This document shows positions 1 through 12,633 of a stretch of DNA of 64,000 bases, piece after piece (the first letter of the stretch is position 1; each line of letters opens with the position of its first letter). The position numbers were made by a program, and so were the translations under genes. The DNA is taken from contig OX387609.1 in the NCBI GenBank assembly GCA_947568835.1, forward strand, positions 2,112,001-2,176,000, read 5' to 3'. This DNA is from Protonemura montana. Its lineage: Eukaryota > Arthropoda > Insecta > Plecoptera > Nemouridae. The notes under the pieces were generated by a model. It worked only from the letters and a program-made list of their open reading frames with translations, made no database searches and was not told the DNA's origin.

Positions 1-1262
1 GGTTGTAGTTCATTTGTAGCTGATCTTCGTTTGAAATTAAATGTTGTTTATCTTCCGTACCAAGCGCGTGTTTTTCGTTTTACATTATCTGATTTTAAAG
101 AAGCCATGCGTTGTTTTTTTCTCAATGTAATATTTGCCAATGCAATAGTTACCCGTTTGTTTTTGCCCTGCAGTTAATTTGGCGATTTAAGTATCCTAAT
201 TATTATTTTCAATCATTCAGTTTATCACTGCTGCTACCTACAATAACCTAACATTATTGTTATGTTATCGTAATATTTTTTAATCGTATCGTTCTTTCAG
301 GTAATGAATAACAAAGGAGAGACGAGAGACGCAGTCGTGTGCTGATTTAACATCTGCATTCTAAAGGAAGTACTATTTTATATTAGTTTCCATGCCCTCT
401 TTTAATTTAGCTATGTCTTTTGGTGTTGTTCGATTTATATTAGTAGGTTAGTTACCCGATGTGTCGATTAATTTCAATGTAAAGTTAGGTTAATATGTGA
501 AGTTTACATTGTTTAGAACCGGCCAGGACCGCTATTCACTAACTTTTTTACTGTCAGAAGCCGTGGGTTTCAAACCCAAATGCGGCATTCAAACCTGGCT
601 TGATGCAGCTGCGTATTTGGGTGAAGTGAGGTTAAAGAGACGTTAACTTGTGTGACAGCCTTGGTAAACGATAAGCTATTTTGTTGATATTTTACCGTTT
701 TGTGCGCTAGGTCGAAATATAAATAGTTGGTGAAAACAAAACTTTGCGGCTTTCGGATTTAACTGAGTTCGGTCGACAGCCAAAAGCCGCACTTTTAAAG
801 CCACACCAAATACGCACCACGTTAGTAAATAGGGGTCCAGTAGTTTAAGTTAAACTAAGTAGCAGCAAAAGCTGCTGGCTGGTATAGTTTTGTTTTCAAG
901 TGATCAACTACCAAAGTCAAGTTAAGTTACATTACAGCCAAATTATTTATTTGCATACAAAATTGTTTCGCTTAACTTTTGAAGTTACCTGAATCTCCTT
1001 CCTAAGTGCTTGTTATACGATTAATTATTCTTAGAACATCTTTTATATGCCTGAGGGTCGTTACCGCCAGGCGTTAGGCTGTAAAAGTGATTACTCTCCT
1101 TTGCCGCGTCATTATCCATCACTTTTGCAAGAAGGGCAACCATGCCATGAAAGACAGGCAACCAGCTGGTGCGAAGCCAACTGCCCGGCAGTAAAAGATC
1201 AGAAAAGGTCTCTACAAGTAGTCATTTCTGTAGATTTTATACTGTCTTTTATGTTGTTTCAG
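1..1262. other. No gene recognised; intergenic or intron
   Basis: No convincing coding exon or RNA gene was seen. Around 575-600 there is a short tRNA B-box-like palindrome (GGGTTTCAAACCC), probably a decayed tRNA-derived repeat. Short open frames at 1,047-1,277 have no recognisable product. Confidence 0.4.
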
Positions 1263-1408
1263 ATCCGGCTGCAGTAGCCTCGGTTCCGGCCAAGACTACC
1301 AGCCAACCTACATCGACATCACCTGGCCAGAGATCTAATTTCCCTGACATCGACCACACCGATTATAACCAAGACGACGTCAATATTTTTATTGTTCCTA
1401 TTTCTTAG
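1263..1408 (+). CDS. Possible 3'-terminal coding exon, unknown protein
   Basis: A strong pyrimidine-rich acceptor (ending TTGTTTCAG near 1,262) precedes an open frame to a TAG at 1,406-1,408. It would encode a Ser/Thr/Pro-rich, then Asp-rich tail (PAAVASVPAKTTSQPTST... ending NIFIVPIS). The remaining exons would lie outside the window or be unrecognised. The composition looks more protein-like than the surroundings, but no family is recognisable, so this is only a candidate. Confidence 0.25.
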
Positions 1409-1711
1409 GCTTTTGTTAAAATATTACTCTTTTTTTTAATATTTAAGACTATTTAGCTGTTCAATATTTTATTTATAATAATTTATCTTAGATTTTATAC
1501 TTTGAACACTTTCTATTTTTATTTTGCCAAAGACGCAACTATTCTTCAATATCAACTGATTACCAACTACTTACATTATTATTCTCTATTGGTAGATAAG
1601 TTCCTATTTTTTTAATTATGTCTTATTTAAAGTTTACTTTTCTATAATAAATGTTCCTATTATACAGCAAACACAATTGTTCAGCTCATTTCAAGTCTTG
1701 GAAGAATGAAA

Positions 1712-1842
1712 AATACTTCTCCAAGTGACTTGATGAAATCGGCTTCTAAAATCATACAAAAATCAATGTATTTAGTTCTAAATACAAAGATTTTTGTATG
1801 ATTTTAAAAACTGGTTTCATCATGTCACTTGGAAAAGTATTC
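1712..1842. repeat. Imperfect inverted repeat (foldback, ~65-bp arms)
   Basis: Sequence starting AATACTTCTCCAAGTGACTT is followed, after almost no spacer, by its imperfect reverse complement ending CACTTGGAAAAGTATT. The centre is at about 1,776 (GTATTTAG/CTAAATAC). It is probably a small foldback transposon remnant. The opposed open frames here are a by-product of the inverted repeat. Confidence 0.6.
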
Positions 1843-2154
1843 AGCAACAAGCGAACTGCCTGGTACCAAAACTCCCGTTCAAAATTTCCCGCATTTTTTA
1901 AAAAGGTATCGAAAAGCAATGGTGCCATATTTTCACAAAACGGAGTTGTCATATTTTCACCAAAACAGTTCGGCAATTTACCAACAGAGAGTCTCATATC
2001 TTAACCCTATCTATGGTCTTTGGCTCAGACCATGGCAGAATCCTGGTATCGACGATGCGGAAAATTATTAATTTAATAAATGCAATATCTTGGTTACAGT
2101 ATTCCTAGAAAATTTGTCAATTGCAGCTTCAAATCACGCTAGTGGTGGTGTTAT

Positions 2155-2530
2155 ACCATCAAATATCATAAAATACCATCAAATATCATAAAATACCATC
2201 AAATATCATAAAATACCATCAAATATCATCAAATACCATCAAATATCATCAAATATCATCAAATATCATCTAATACCATCAAATACCATCAAATATCATA
2301 AAATATCATAAAATACCATAAAATACCATAAAATATCATAAAATATCATAAAATACCATAAAATACCATCAAATATCATAAAATATCATAAAATACCATA
2401 AAATACCATAAAATATCATCAAATATCATAAAATACCATAAAATACCATCAAATATCATCAAATACCATGAAATATCATAAAATATCATGAAATATCAAG
2501 AAATACCATGAAATACCATGAAATACCATA
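2155..2530. repeat. 10-bp minisatellite (AAATACCATM/AAATATCATM)
   Basis: About 37 tandem copies of a 10-bp unit alternating between AAATACCATC/A and AAATATCATC/A. The reverse complement (TATGGTATTT) is one base away from the ATGGTATTCT unit of the large array at 26.05-27.45 kb, so both arrays likely share an origin. Confidence 0.9.
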
Positions 2531-2539
2531 GCTCAACCC

Positions 2540-5098
2540 ATAAGCTCAAATACATTAGCTCCACGGTCGGTGAATGTGACTAAAATTGAATAATTGCTTG
2601 CCCTTGTTTCTTCCCCTGACAGAAGAAAACCTGGAAAAATGTCTCTGTAAAAAGTTAAAACAATTTGTTAAGCTAATTTTTACTGCATGTAATTGATTGT
2701 TGTCATGGCAATTAATTTAACTCCTACTTCATCTAAGAGTTAAGAAAATTGTAATACTGGGCATTAGTCGTATAATTTTCTTATTTCCATGCAGTGTAGG
2801 AGGTCAAGACGTGAAGATGGGTAACTCCCGCGCATGCCCCGTCTCAACCATCTCAAGACGCTGACATGAGACGCTCCATCAACGCGTTGTTGTCTGCGTG
2901 CAATTAAAGCAAATTGTGGTCAATTTCAGACGAGTTAACTCGAGTCGGAATTTAGTTGCTCAATTGCTTGACGCCATGTGTTTGTGTTTCAGATGAGAAC
3001 TACGTGTAATGTCTTGCAAATTAAGACATACGCCATTACCGATCTAGTACATGATCGCATCAAATTACTGTAATTACGCTAATACATGAAATTCAATTAT
3101 GTGTTTGAGGGTCGCGTTCACTTTTTTTCTAGCCTAGCACTAGTTTTTGAAAAATGCATTCTAGAAAATTTGCATTTTCTGCCGATTGTTTTGCCAATTT
3201 TACTATTATATCAAAATTCTGTATAATTAATTTACCACTATTGATCTTTTAAGGGTAAAAGCTCGATTATTTTGACATTTTGTAACAAAAAAAACAATAA
3301 CAAGCTTACCTGGCTTCCTAAATCCTTTTCAGCGCTACGGCTCATTCAACTTTTGAACAAAATGGAGAATTTTTTGGTATGAAAATTCAACTCTATAAAT
3401 GATCCAGATAAATCAATTATAATCTTATTTAAAATAGAAAGATTATTATGAACACTTCTGTAGATGCCCAATCTTCGGATTCTAATTTTTTGAGGTTATT
3501 CATAAGAAAAAATCATTTTTTTAGATATTTCCAAGATGGTTAAGCCTAAACATGTCTCGATTGAAGAGAGCAAAGTTGTTGTTGCTTCAATGTTTATCAA
3601 TAAATAATAGCTCTAGGTGATTATAATTCGAATTGGCCAACTTCCTCATCAAAGGAGATGATTGCAGAAAAGCACAGTTTGATTTGGGGAGATTCAACCT
3701 TGACAGCAATCAATAAGGCTCGAATGACATTGACATTGACATTGACTCACTGAATTGCGTTTCTCGGAATGCAGGAATTGTAACTTGCAACAATTTCTTG
3801 GGTCTGAAATTAAGGAAATTCAAATAGGAAATGTCCTAGCTGGATCTAGAAAATCTTTTGACTGGTCAGAAAACTAAACCTGGACAGGAATAGATGTGAA
3901 GACAAGAAATTCGGTCACAACTTGAGGTTCTTTTTAATAAATCGATTTTATTGCATTATATTTACATTCTGGTAACTTGATTTTCATATGAAATGAGTAT
4001 TATTTCCACGCGGCTGCTCGCTAACGTGCGGCGACTTGCAAAGCTATTTATGTTTTTTTACACAATCGTTATCGATGATCTACAATAATAAATAATCTAA
4101 TTCAAAATGAAAAATATTACATCAATAAATGCCTCATGATCAGCTGATTGAAAGCTTCTGGCTTTTCTATGCGCACTAGAACTTAACAAAACACAAAACA
4201 AATAATTTTTAAAATTAAATTATTTTCTGTTCAACTAAAACATAATTGAACAATATTGTGAGAGAAAATTACATTTCCTTTACATAAGCAAATTGTCAAA
4301 TCCTTGCATTTTTTGATTAAAAATACCATAACATATTGTATTCTGTCACATATATAAACGCTTTAAATTCAGATTCCCTTACAATAAATAAGCATAACTA
4401 TTGGAATGAAGACGAGTTTGTGAAATGTACATCAATAAATCTTATTTGTGCTCATTGTAAAAAAAAAAAACACATGCTCAACATTTGTAAATGTACTGAA
4501 AATGGACAGAATCGTATTTAGGTAGTTACAAAGTGTCCCACCCGAGGGCAGTACCTGCTCTAGCGATCTTAACTTCTACTTAAAGGACAATGCTATAGAC
4601 GGATAACGTTCATTGAGATATGCAAAGTACAAAGCATTTCGTCTCTCTAGACCCAACAAACTGTGAATGAAACATATTCTAAAAAACATTTCCTCTTATC
4701 AATGGCTTAACAATAGACCAATAAATAGACCAACTCGACGCCATCTTAAACGGGAATACTTTAATTAAGGCCATTGACATGACGTGGATTCAAGGTTATG
4801 TTGCGATAGGCACGCCATGTCTAAGGCCTTGTCTAAGGTTTTGCCATTGCCAAGAGCAAGGACAAAAAGTTTCAATTCAAGATTCCCTTCATCTATAGTT
4901 TGAAGATGACAGTTCACACGTTCAGTTTTATACTTCCAAGAAAACATTCAAAGCCTTCAGTATTTTCAAGATAATTACAACCAGTCAAAATGGCCGACCA
5001 CGCATGAGTCTTGCAACACTAACCCATTTTATCAGCGGCTACGTCTGCTTTTTTAGCTACTGTTTCCAATAGTGAATCAATTTAACTTTTATTACCGA
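2540..5098. other. No gene recognised
   Basis: AT-rich sequence with no supported exon on either strand. The short ORFs at 4,336-4,521 and 4,765-4,947 show no family resemblance and no splice context. This is the sequence downstream of the lipocalin gene on the minus strand. Confidence 0.4.
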
Positions 5099-5356
5099 TT
5101 AATTCTTCCTCGCTGCCATCACGCCTAGCAAACCAAAGATAGCCATCAACAAATTCGTTGTCAACATCGTCGCTCCGTTTTTGCACGTTTCACGGATCTG
5201 GCTCATGGCGAGTCCGCGACGCTCCAGCATGTTGTTGACGGATATAACCTCAATCTTGTCCAGCTTCATTTCCCTGGCCATCAGCACGCTCATCACTTGG
5301 TGATCTTGTCGGGAGCAAAGAGTCAGCACCATATGTGAACCAACCGCTTTCATAAC
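5099..5356 (-). CDS. Lipocalin exon 4 (C-terminus, hydrophobic tail)
   Basis: Acceptor CTTTGTTCCAG. The exon encodes the last beta strands (SHMVLTLCSR), a helix-like stretch with LDKIEVISVNNMLERRGL, the ETCKNG cysteine and the hydrophobic tail ending MAARKN. The stop is TAA at 5,099-5,101. A decayed SINE body begins about 45 bp upstream of the exon, in the intron. Confidence 0.87.
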   Translation of the reverse strand, partial: VMKAVGSHMVLTLCSRQDHQVMSVLMAREMKLDKIEVISVNNMLERRGLAMSQIRETCKNGATMLTTNLLMAIFGLLGVMAARKN

Positions 5357-8300
5357 CTGGAACAAAGCGGAGTGACTTAGTTGATTTGTATAATGCATTG
5401 AACGACGCACTGTTTTGACAACTGGTCCTGATTCACAGGTCTAATAACGTCGGTGAATGAGTGGATAATGATGATGATGATGACGAAACTAATCTAGCTT
5501 AGAAGGGAGGAGGGTAAACCCGGTGCCGGGACATAGCCTACTCCTGCCGAAGAGCACCAAAGTCCCTTCTGAAGGACGCAGAGGCTTGGGATTTTATCAG
5601 TGGTTTATTAATTTTTTGTGTTTAAGGATGGACTTTTTTGGCAACGAGCTCTGTAGCACTAGTTCAATGGCGTCGGTGAATGAGTGAATGTTGATGAAGT
5701 TAGACTAGCCTAGAAGGGAGGAGGGGAAACCCAGTGCCGGCAGGTAGCCTACTCCTGTCGAAGAGCACCAAGGAGTTCACCGGCTTAACGTCCCTTCCGA
5801 AGGACGGTACAACGCGAACAACAGAATTCCTCCACAAATCCATGCTGTCGAGAGGTTGATAAGCAAGGCGAGTGAAGTTGAACTAAATGTGGGTGATATG
5901 ATTTTCTATATCAATTTAGCTGACAGAGATGGTATTTTAAAACCTCGTTTTCTGGAAAGGATCATGCGATTTTAAAAATAATCAAAAGCTTGATAAGATG
6001 TGAAAAGATAGTCAGAATTATCTGCAGATTATATCAAATCCCTTTGTAACCTATTTTATGATCGCATCAATCTATTTTGATAGCGTTTCTTTATCTCAAC
6101 GTTCCTATGATCTGATAGTAACAGCATGATAAATCGGAAAGTCATCGTCAAGTGTAGTTTTGAAATTAAAAATAGATTTCGTCTCACCTGGGCTGTACCA
6201 CTGAACTGGACGTAGTTTCTTCCATCCGAAAGTGTCCCTGAAGACACAAAAATAAATCAGTCGATAGTTTTTAGAAAAACTATTTGAAATGGGTTTTGAA
6301 TGCTAAGTAAAGGGCTACTAAATTTCCCGACGTTTCGTAACATATACTAGTTACTTCTTCAGAGGTTCGAGCAGTCTGAACTGTCTGAAAACTAAACTAA
6401 ACTAAAAAAAACTAAACTGTCTGAACAGTCTGAAGGACTGCTCTTACCCTTGAAGAAGTAACTAGTATAAGTTACGAAAAGTCGGGAAATTTAGTAGCCC
6501 TTTACTTAGCATTCAAAACCCAGTTGAAATAGTTTTTCTTAAAACTTGTGCTAAGGATAAATCAAGTAGGCATGAGTCTCAAAACCATCATAAAGTCGAT
6601 AGTTTTGATTTGTTATCGCCGCTCTTGCTCAAGTTATCAAGGAGTTATCAAAGATTACAAAATATTAACTCTTTTACATGCTGACCCAACAACTTTGCCC
6701 TACTTCTTACTGGCTAGAAAGTAAAGGGACAGTCTTTATCTCGCTCTGGAAAGCGCCCAAAAGTTCAGCAGCATCAGCAATGGGTCATTTTTGTAAATGA
6801 AAATAACGTTAAAAAAAAAAGGTTGAACAAATTGAGGCAAATAACAAAACGTTACGTAAAAGCAATGCATGAAATGTCAGGTGCAAAGAGTATTCCATTT
6901 GCTACCCTCTCAATCTCTACTAAAAAGCAGATAGTCAACTTTTACCAAATTTTTCCCAAAAATTTTCACATAAATTATCAATATTCTGAAAGCAATCATT
7001 CGTTTTTTTTGTTTGTATATTTTATTAACTACATAATTTATTTAGCTCTTGTACTATTCTTTGGCACAAAATCTGGGTTCATAAAATTGAAATAGTAAAT
7101 TTATACACATTCATATAATTCTATTATTTGTTTTATTTATTTTGTTTTTACTTTTTCTTAGATATTTAAGTTTTCTTGTATCTAAAGCACTCCATCAAAG
7201 TTATTTCACATGAAGGTAGATCCCTACATCCTCTAGTACCTCGCTGACCTGTATACCAATATCAACTCTATAGACATCTACAAACTGTATCCAAATTGTA
7301 CAAAAAACTACCAAAGGATATACGAAACAAGAGTGGGATGGCGTTCAAAACCGCACTTAATTCTTATCTTCTGGAAAATTGTTTTTATTCAATTGATGCT
7401 TCCTTGAATCACAAGCTTTTAATATCATTTAATAATGCTTTTATGGTCATTCATTGTATAATATTCTAGATTTAAATAATTATTGTTATGACTTTCCTAA
7501 AATTACATATCTGTAATCAATTGTGGAATAAAAAATAATAAATTAAAAAATAATAATAACATACTGCAAGAGTTTCTTACCGTTTTGCTGTCCAGTCGCC
7601 AACCAAAAGCCAAGACTGTTCTTCACTGGGATCTTGAAGTTGTACTCAAGAAGTCCAGCCTTCTCGTCCCAGAGGAGACGAAGTTGGTCACTAGACACCC
7701 TGGCCAAGTGGAGGACGGGACAAATGTCCATCAAAGTCGCTGCAGAGTTCTTCAGAGGCGCGTGGTGATGTTGAATGATCTCGACCGCGTACCACATGCC
7801 CATCAACTGCAGGGAAAAACACATATTTGAAGACACAATTACTTTTCAAGAATACATTTTCCGTACTGGACTGTGAATTTCTTAAAAAATATAAATATAT
7901 TTAAACGGAAACCTTTCAAATCTTGCGATGACCCTAATATTTCGTTGTTTTTAATCTCTAAACGAGGTATTTGCAATTTAAACCTAACAGTTTGGCGTGT
8001 TGGAAACACCGGTTCTTTTGAGATCACCGAAGTTAAGCAACACTGCGCTGAGTATGATATTGGATAGGTGACCATTATACACATGATCAGTTCTGTTCGG
8101 GATAGAGATAGAAGGGATGCAAGTTAAGCAACACTGAGCTGGGTCAGGTATTGAATGAGTGACCATCATACACATGACCAGCTCTGTTCGGGAGAGAGGT
8201 TGGAGGGACGAAAGTTAAGCAACACTGCGCTGTGTCAGGTATTGGATGGGTGACCATCATACACATGACCAGTTCTGTTCGGGAGAGAGGTTGGAGGTAT

Positions 8301-11300
8301 GAAAGTTAAGCAACACTGCGCTGAATCAGGTATTAGATGGGTGACCATAATACACATGACCAGTTCTGTTCGGGAGAGAGGTTGGAGGGATGAAAGTTAA
8401 GCAACACTGCGCTGAGTCAGTTATTGGATGAGTGACCATCATACACATGACCAGTTCTGTTCGGGAGAGAGGTTGGAGGGATGAAAGTTAGTACAGTAAC
8501 TTCACTCGCCTTGCTTATCAACCTCTCGACAGCAAGGATTTGTGGAGAAATCCTGTTGTTCAAGTTGTACCGTCCTTCGGAAGGGACGTTAAGCCGGTGG
8601 TCCCCTTGGTGCTCTTCGACAGGAGTAGACTACGTACCGGAACCGGGTTTCCCTAGCTAAGGTTCATCATCATCCACTCTTCCATCGACGCCATTAGACC
8701 AGTGCCGCATGGCCAGATGTCAAAACAGTGCTATGTTAAACACCACTCATCATTGAATCTTCAGTTTCTCGATGTGAAATGCAGTATACTTGCCTCAGGA
8801 ACGACTGGAAGTCGAGGACACGCTTGGGTTGTCGGGCGTTTCTTATGTGAGTTGAGAAATTAAGTTCAAGGAGCTCCCTGAGTTGATGTGGCAATTATCA
8901 ATGTCTAGACGATGTGTTCAGTCCTCTTGGCAAGGAATTTAATAAGGACAGAAGGGAATAAAAGCTTTTCATACTCAACACTGTGGTAGGCATGAAGAAT
9001 TTGTTGGAGCTCTCAGAAATATTATTTCACTCTTTGTGTCAATTTTTTCGATAGCGTCGTTAGAATCGATGTTTTGTAAGAGATGCCTGTGAGCTCTGAA
9101 GAGGATAAATAATGAGCGAAAGAGTTTTCTTCGCAAATATGTTCAAATATCATCTGTAAAACTAATGAGAATACGAAATTCGCTTGGGTAAGTTTTCTAA
9201 TCAATTATTTATGATCGACATGTCTACGATCATTCAATCCCATTCTTCTCTCCGAAATTATTAAGCTTAATGCATCACCAGTTTTTGAAGATAGAATTTT
9301 TTATTTTTCTATTTTTGATGACTTTTTATAAAACTAGAAATCGGTTTTTTTTCTTGTCTGTGGTGGGATTGCGAATGGTGATGCCACAGACCTGCAAAAG
9401 CTCGCCAGGAAATTGAAGCGCTTATAAACTGGGTGGGACCCTGATGGCCGATTTAATTCAAATGATGTCTGGTACATAGGTAACAATGGCTACCGCAAAA
9501 ACGCAGGTGATTTTAGCCTCACTTTTTCAGCCCTGTGGAAAATTACCATGCCACGTGGTATAATGGTATTCGTCTACTAATGAAAACAAAACAAAAACGT
9601 GATATAAGTAATGCTTAAATCGTTTGGTATTTTAGTTAATGTAAAGATTAATTGAGTATCCGCATGAAACACAGTATACCTGCTAAAACACACATAGACA
9701 TCTACTCAGAAATAAGTCGTTTGTACTTGTTTTAAAACAATTTGGCAAAAAACTGTTACTGGTTTTAAATCTGACTTAAATTTCAAACGCTTGCAATGCG
9801 AGAAGCGTTTAATTTCTAATAACTCTACTATACACTGCCAAAAATTGTTACCCAAACGGGAATCCTGATTTGAGCATCATTTTTTGATACCCATGTAGTG
9901 TTTTCTAAAAATAAAACTATTACTGAGTTTTAAATTTGTATCACCAAAACAACATAGGTTTTAACGGTCATTCTTATTAACCGACCCAATATTAGAAGAA
10001 CAAATAGTCGTAGGAGGACATTTATTTGAACTTCGGATTTTTAAATGATATGTCACATGAACAAATTGGATAGTATTATTTATCTCTTTCACCAGCGACT
10101 CGATTTCCTTTATGAAGTCCAAGTGCTCGGCGTTGATGAGTTGGTCGCTGTAGAAAACAGGGGCACATATTTTTTTAAACATGCCAAAACCAAAACAATG
10201 TTTTCCAATTTCCGTCTACGCCAAACAGGGGTAGCTACCACCAAACTTTGAATCAAAAATCTATCAGTTAAACCAAATTTTGACACACAAAAACCGAACA
10301 GTTTGGCGTGTTGGAAACACCGGTTCTCGTTAGATCGCCGAAGTTAAGCAACACTGCGCTGGGTCAGGTATTGCATAGGTGACCATCATACACACGACCA
10401 GTTCTGTTCGGGAGAGAGGTTGGAGGGATGAAAGTTAAGCAACACTGCGCTGGGTCAGGTATTGGATGGGTGACCATCATACACACGACCAGTTCTGTTC
10501 GGGAGAGAGGTTGGAGGGATGAAAGTTAAGCAACACTGCGCTGGGTCATGTATTGGATGGTTGACCATCATACACATGACCAGTTCTGTTCGGGAGAGAG
10601 GTCGGAGGGATGAAAGTTAGTACAGCAACTTCACTCGCCTTGCTTATCAACCTCTCGACAGCATGGATTTGTGGAGGAATCCTGTTGTTCACATTGTACC
10701 GCCCTTCGGAAGGGAGCTCTTCGACAGGAGTAGGCTACGTAGGCTACGTATCCCCTCCTCCCTTCTAGGCTATGTTAGGTTCATCATCATCCTCATCATC
10801 ATCCACTCATTCACCGACGCCATTAGACCAGTGCCGCATGACCAGATATCAAAACAGTGCTATGTTAAACACCACAAATAATAATTGTCACACAAAAAGT
10901 ATGAGCTTCCATCACCATTATTTTCAAACAAGAGTGAAACGACTTGACAACCGTTTGGTGGCTCCACGTTCATCGCGGTCGAGTGATCACGCACGATCGA
11001 CAGTATTAAGTGCTTCCTGTAAGCAAGATATACCCACAGCGTCAACCACAGGGAACCTCCTACGATTTAAATCCGTTCAGCAACACGTTCATTGCTGTCA
11101 ACATCCATTGCTTGGCTTAGGGACTGGCGATTGTGTCATGACGCTACAATGGGTCACTAGCTAACTTGCTGATTATTTTTAAGCAACTTCTTTATCACTA
11201 AGCTGCCAATTAGCAGTGGGTCAAATAATATTGTTCTAGAAAATTTGGGTGTTCAGTTGTTATCACCATGAAAAAGGCACTGAAAATCTGGAAACGCTGG

Positions 11301-12597
11301 GATTTTTTTATTAGAAACACTAAAACCCTATCAAAAATAGGTGCCAAGTTGTGTCCAAGTAGCTCAATTGGTTAGAGCAACACCCGCGACAGGTGGAGAT
11401 CGGGGTCCAAGTAGCTCAATTGGTTAGAGCGACACCCACGATAAGTGGAGATCGGGGTTCAAGTAGCTTAATTGGTTAGAGCAACACCCGCGACAGGTGG
11501 AGATCGGGGTCCAAGTAGCTCAATAGGTTAGAGCAACACCCACGACAGGTGGAGATCTGGGTTCAAGTAGCTCAATTGGTTAGAGCAACACCCGTGACAG
11601 GTGGAGATCGGGGTCCAAGTAGCTCAATTGGTTAGACCAACACCCGCAACAGGTGGAGATCGGGGTCCAAGTAGCTCAATTGGTTAGAGCTACACCCACG
11701 ACAGGTGGAGATCGGTGTCCAAGTAGCTCAATTGGTTAGAGCAACACCCGCGACAGGTGGAGATCGGGGTCCAAGTAGCTCAATTGGTTAGAGCAACACC
11801 CGCGACAGGTGGAGATCGGGGTCCAAGTAGCTCAATTAGTTAGAGCAACACCCGCGACAGTTGGGGATTGGGGTCCAAGTAGCTCAATTGGTTTTTCAAA
11901 CAGTTGGGCGTGGTTTTATATTCATTTCTTGGGAAAATATGTTAACTATTTAGGGAACCAGCGCTAAAGCTAAGGAAATTCAATTAGGGATAAAAAAAAA
12001 CGTTATTTTTGTTGTTAATTACCTACATGGTTTTAGTCTACATTTGATAGCTGTCGGTAAGTTGTTAGTAAGATTCAAAGTTCGAAACTGAATTGAAAAA
12101 TTCTCAGGAACGGCACGTTATTGCTTAAGTTGATATAAAGGTTTCTTGTTTGGTGGATAAAACTTAAGCTTTAGAGAGAACAGCTTTATTCTAACGAGGA
12201 AAATATCGATTTGTTGTTCTGAGAGATTTCTTATTCAGATATTCGTCTCTTTATAAAAATACTGTGCCAACGCTGAGAGTAAATACGTTCAATCGTTGGT
12301 TATAAGGTCAGGGGTCAAGACCCGGGTTCGACTCTTGAAGACTCTTATTTTGGCTATCGGAGAACAAATTCACGATGTTTACTTTTGGGGCACGGATAAG
12401 ATCAAAGACAGCAAAATTCCTGTTTGTCACATATTTTTTGAGAGCCATGTCATTGGTAATTTAAATCAAAATACGGTGCAGATTTTTTTTTTTTTAATTT
12501 TACTTTATAAGCGATTCATCTACAATGTATAGGTGTTAGATTTACTGTTTTAAATGCCATGTGCAACAATGTGTCTGTCCATAAGGGCAGATGAAAC

Positions 12598-12633
<36 letters not shown>

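Noticed and set aside
2155..2530. CRISPR-like regular repeat
   Set aside because: There are no unique spacers. It is a head-to-tail 10-bp minisatellite in eukaryotic DNA.
11350..11892. Cluster of tRNA genes
   Set aside because: Units have an A box but no complete cloverleaf, acceptor stem or anticodon arm, and 52 bp is too short for a tRNA. Treated as expanded SINE heads.
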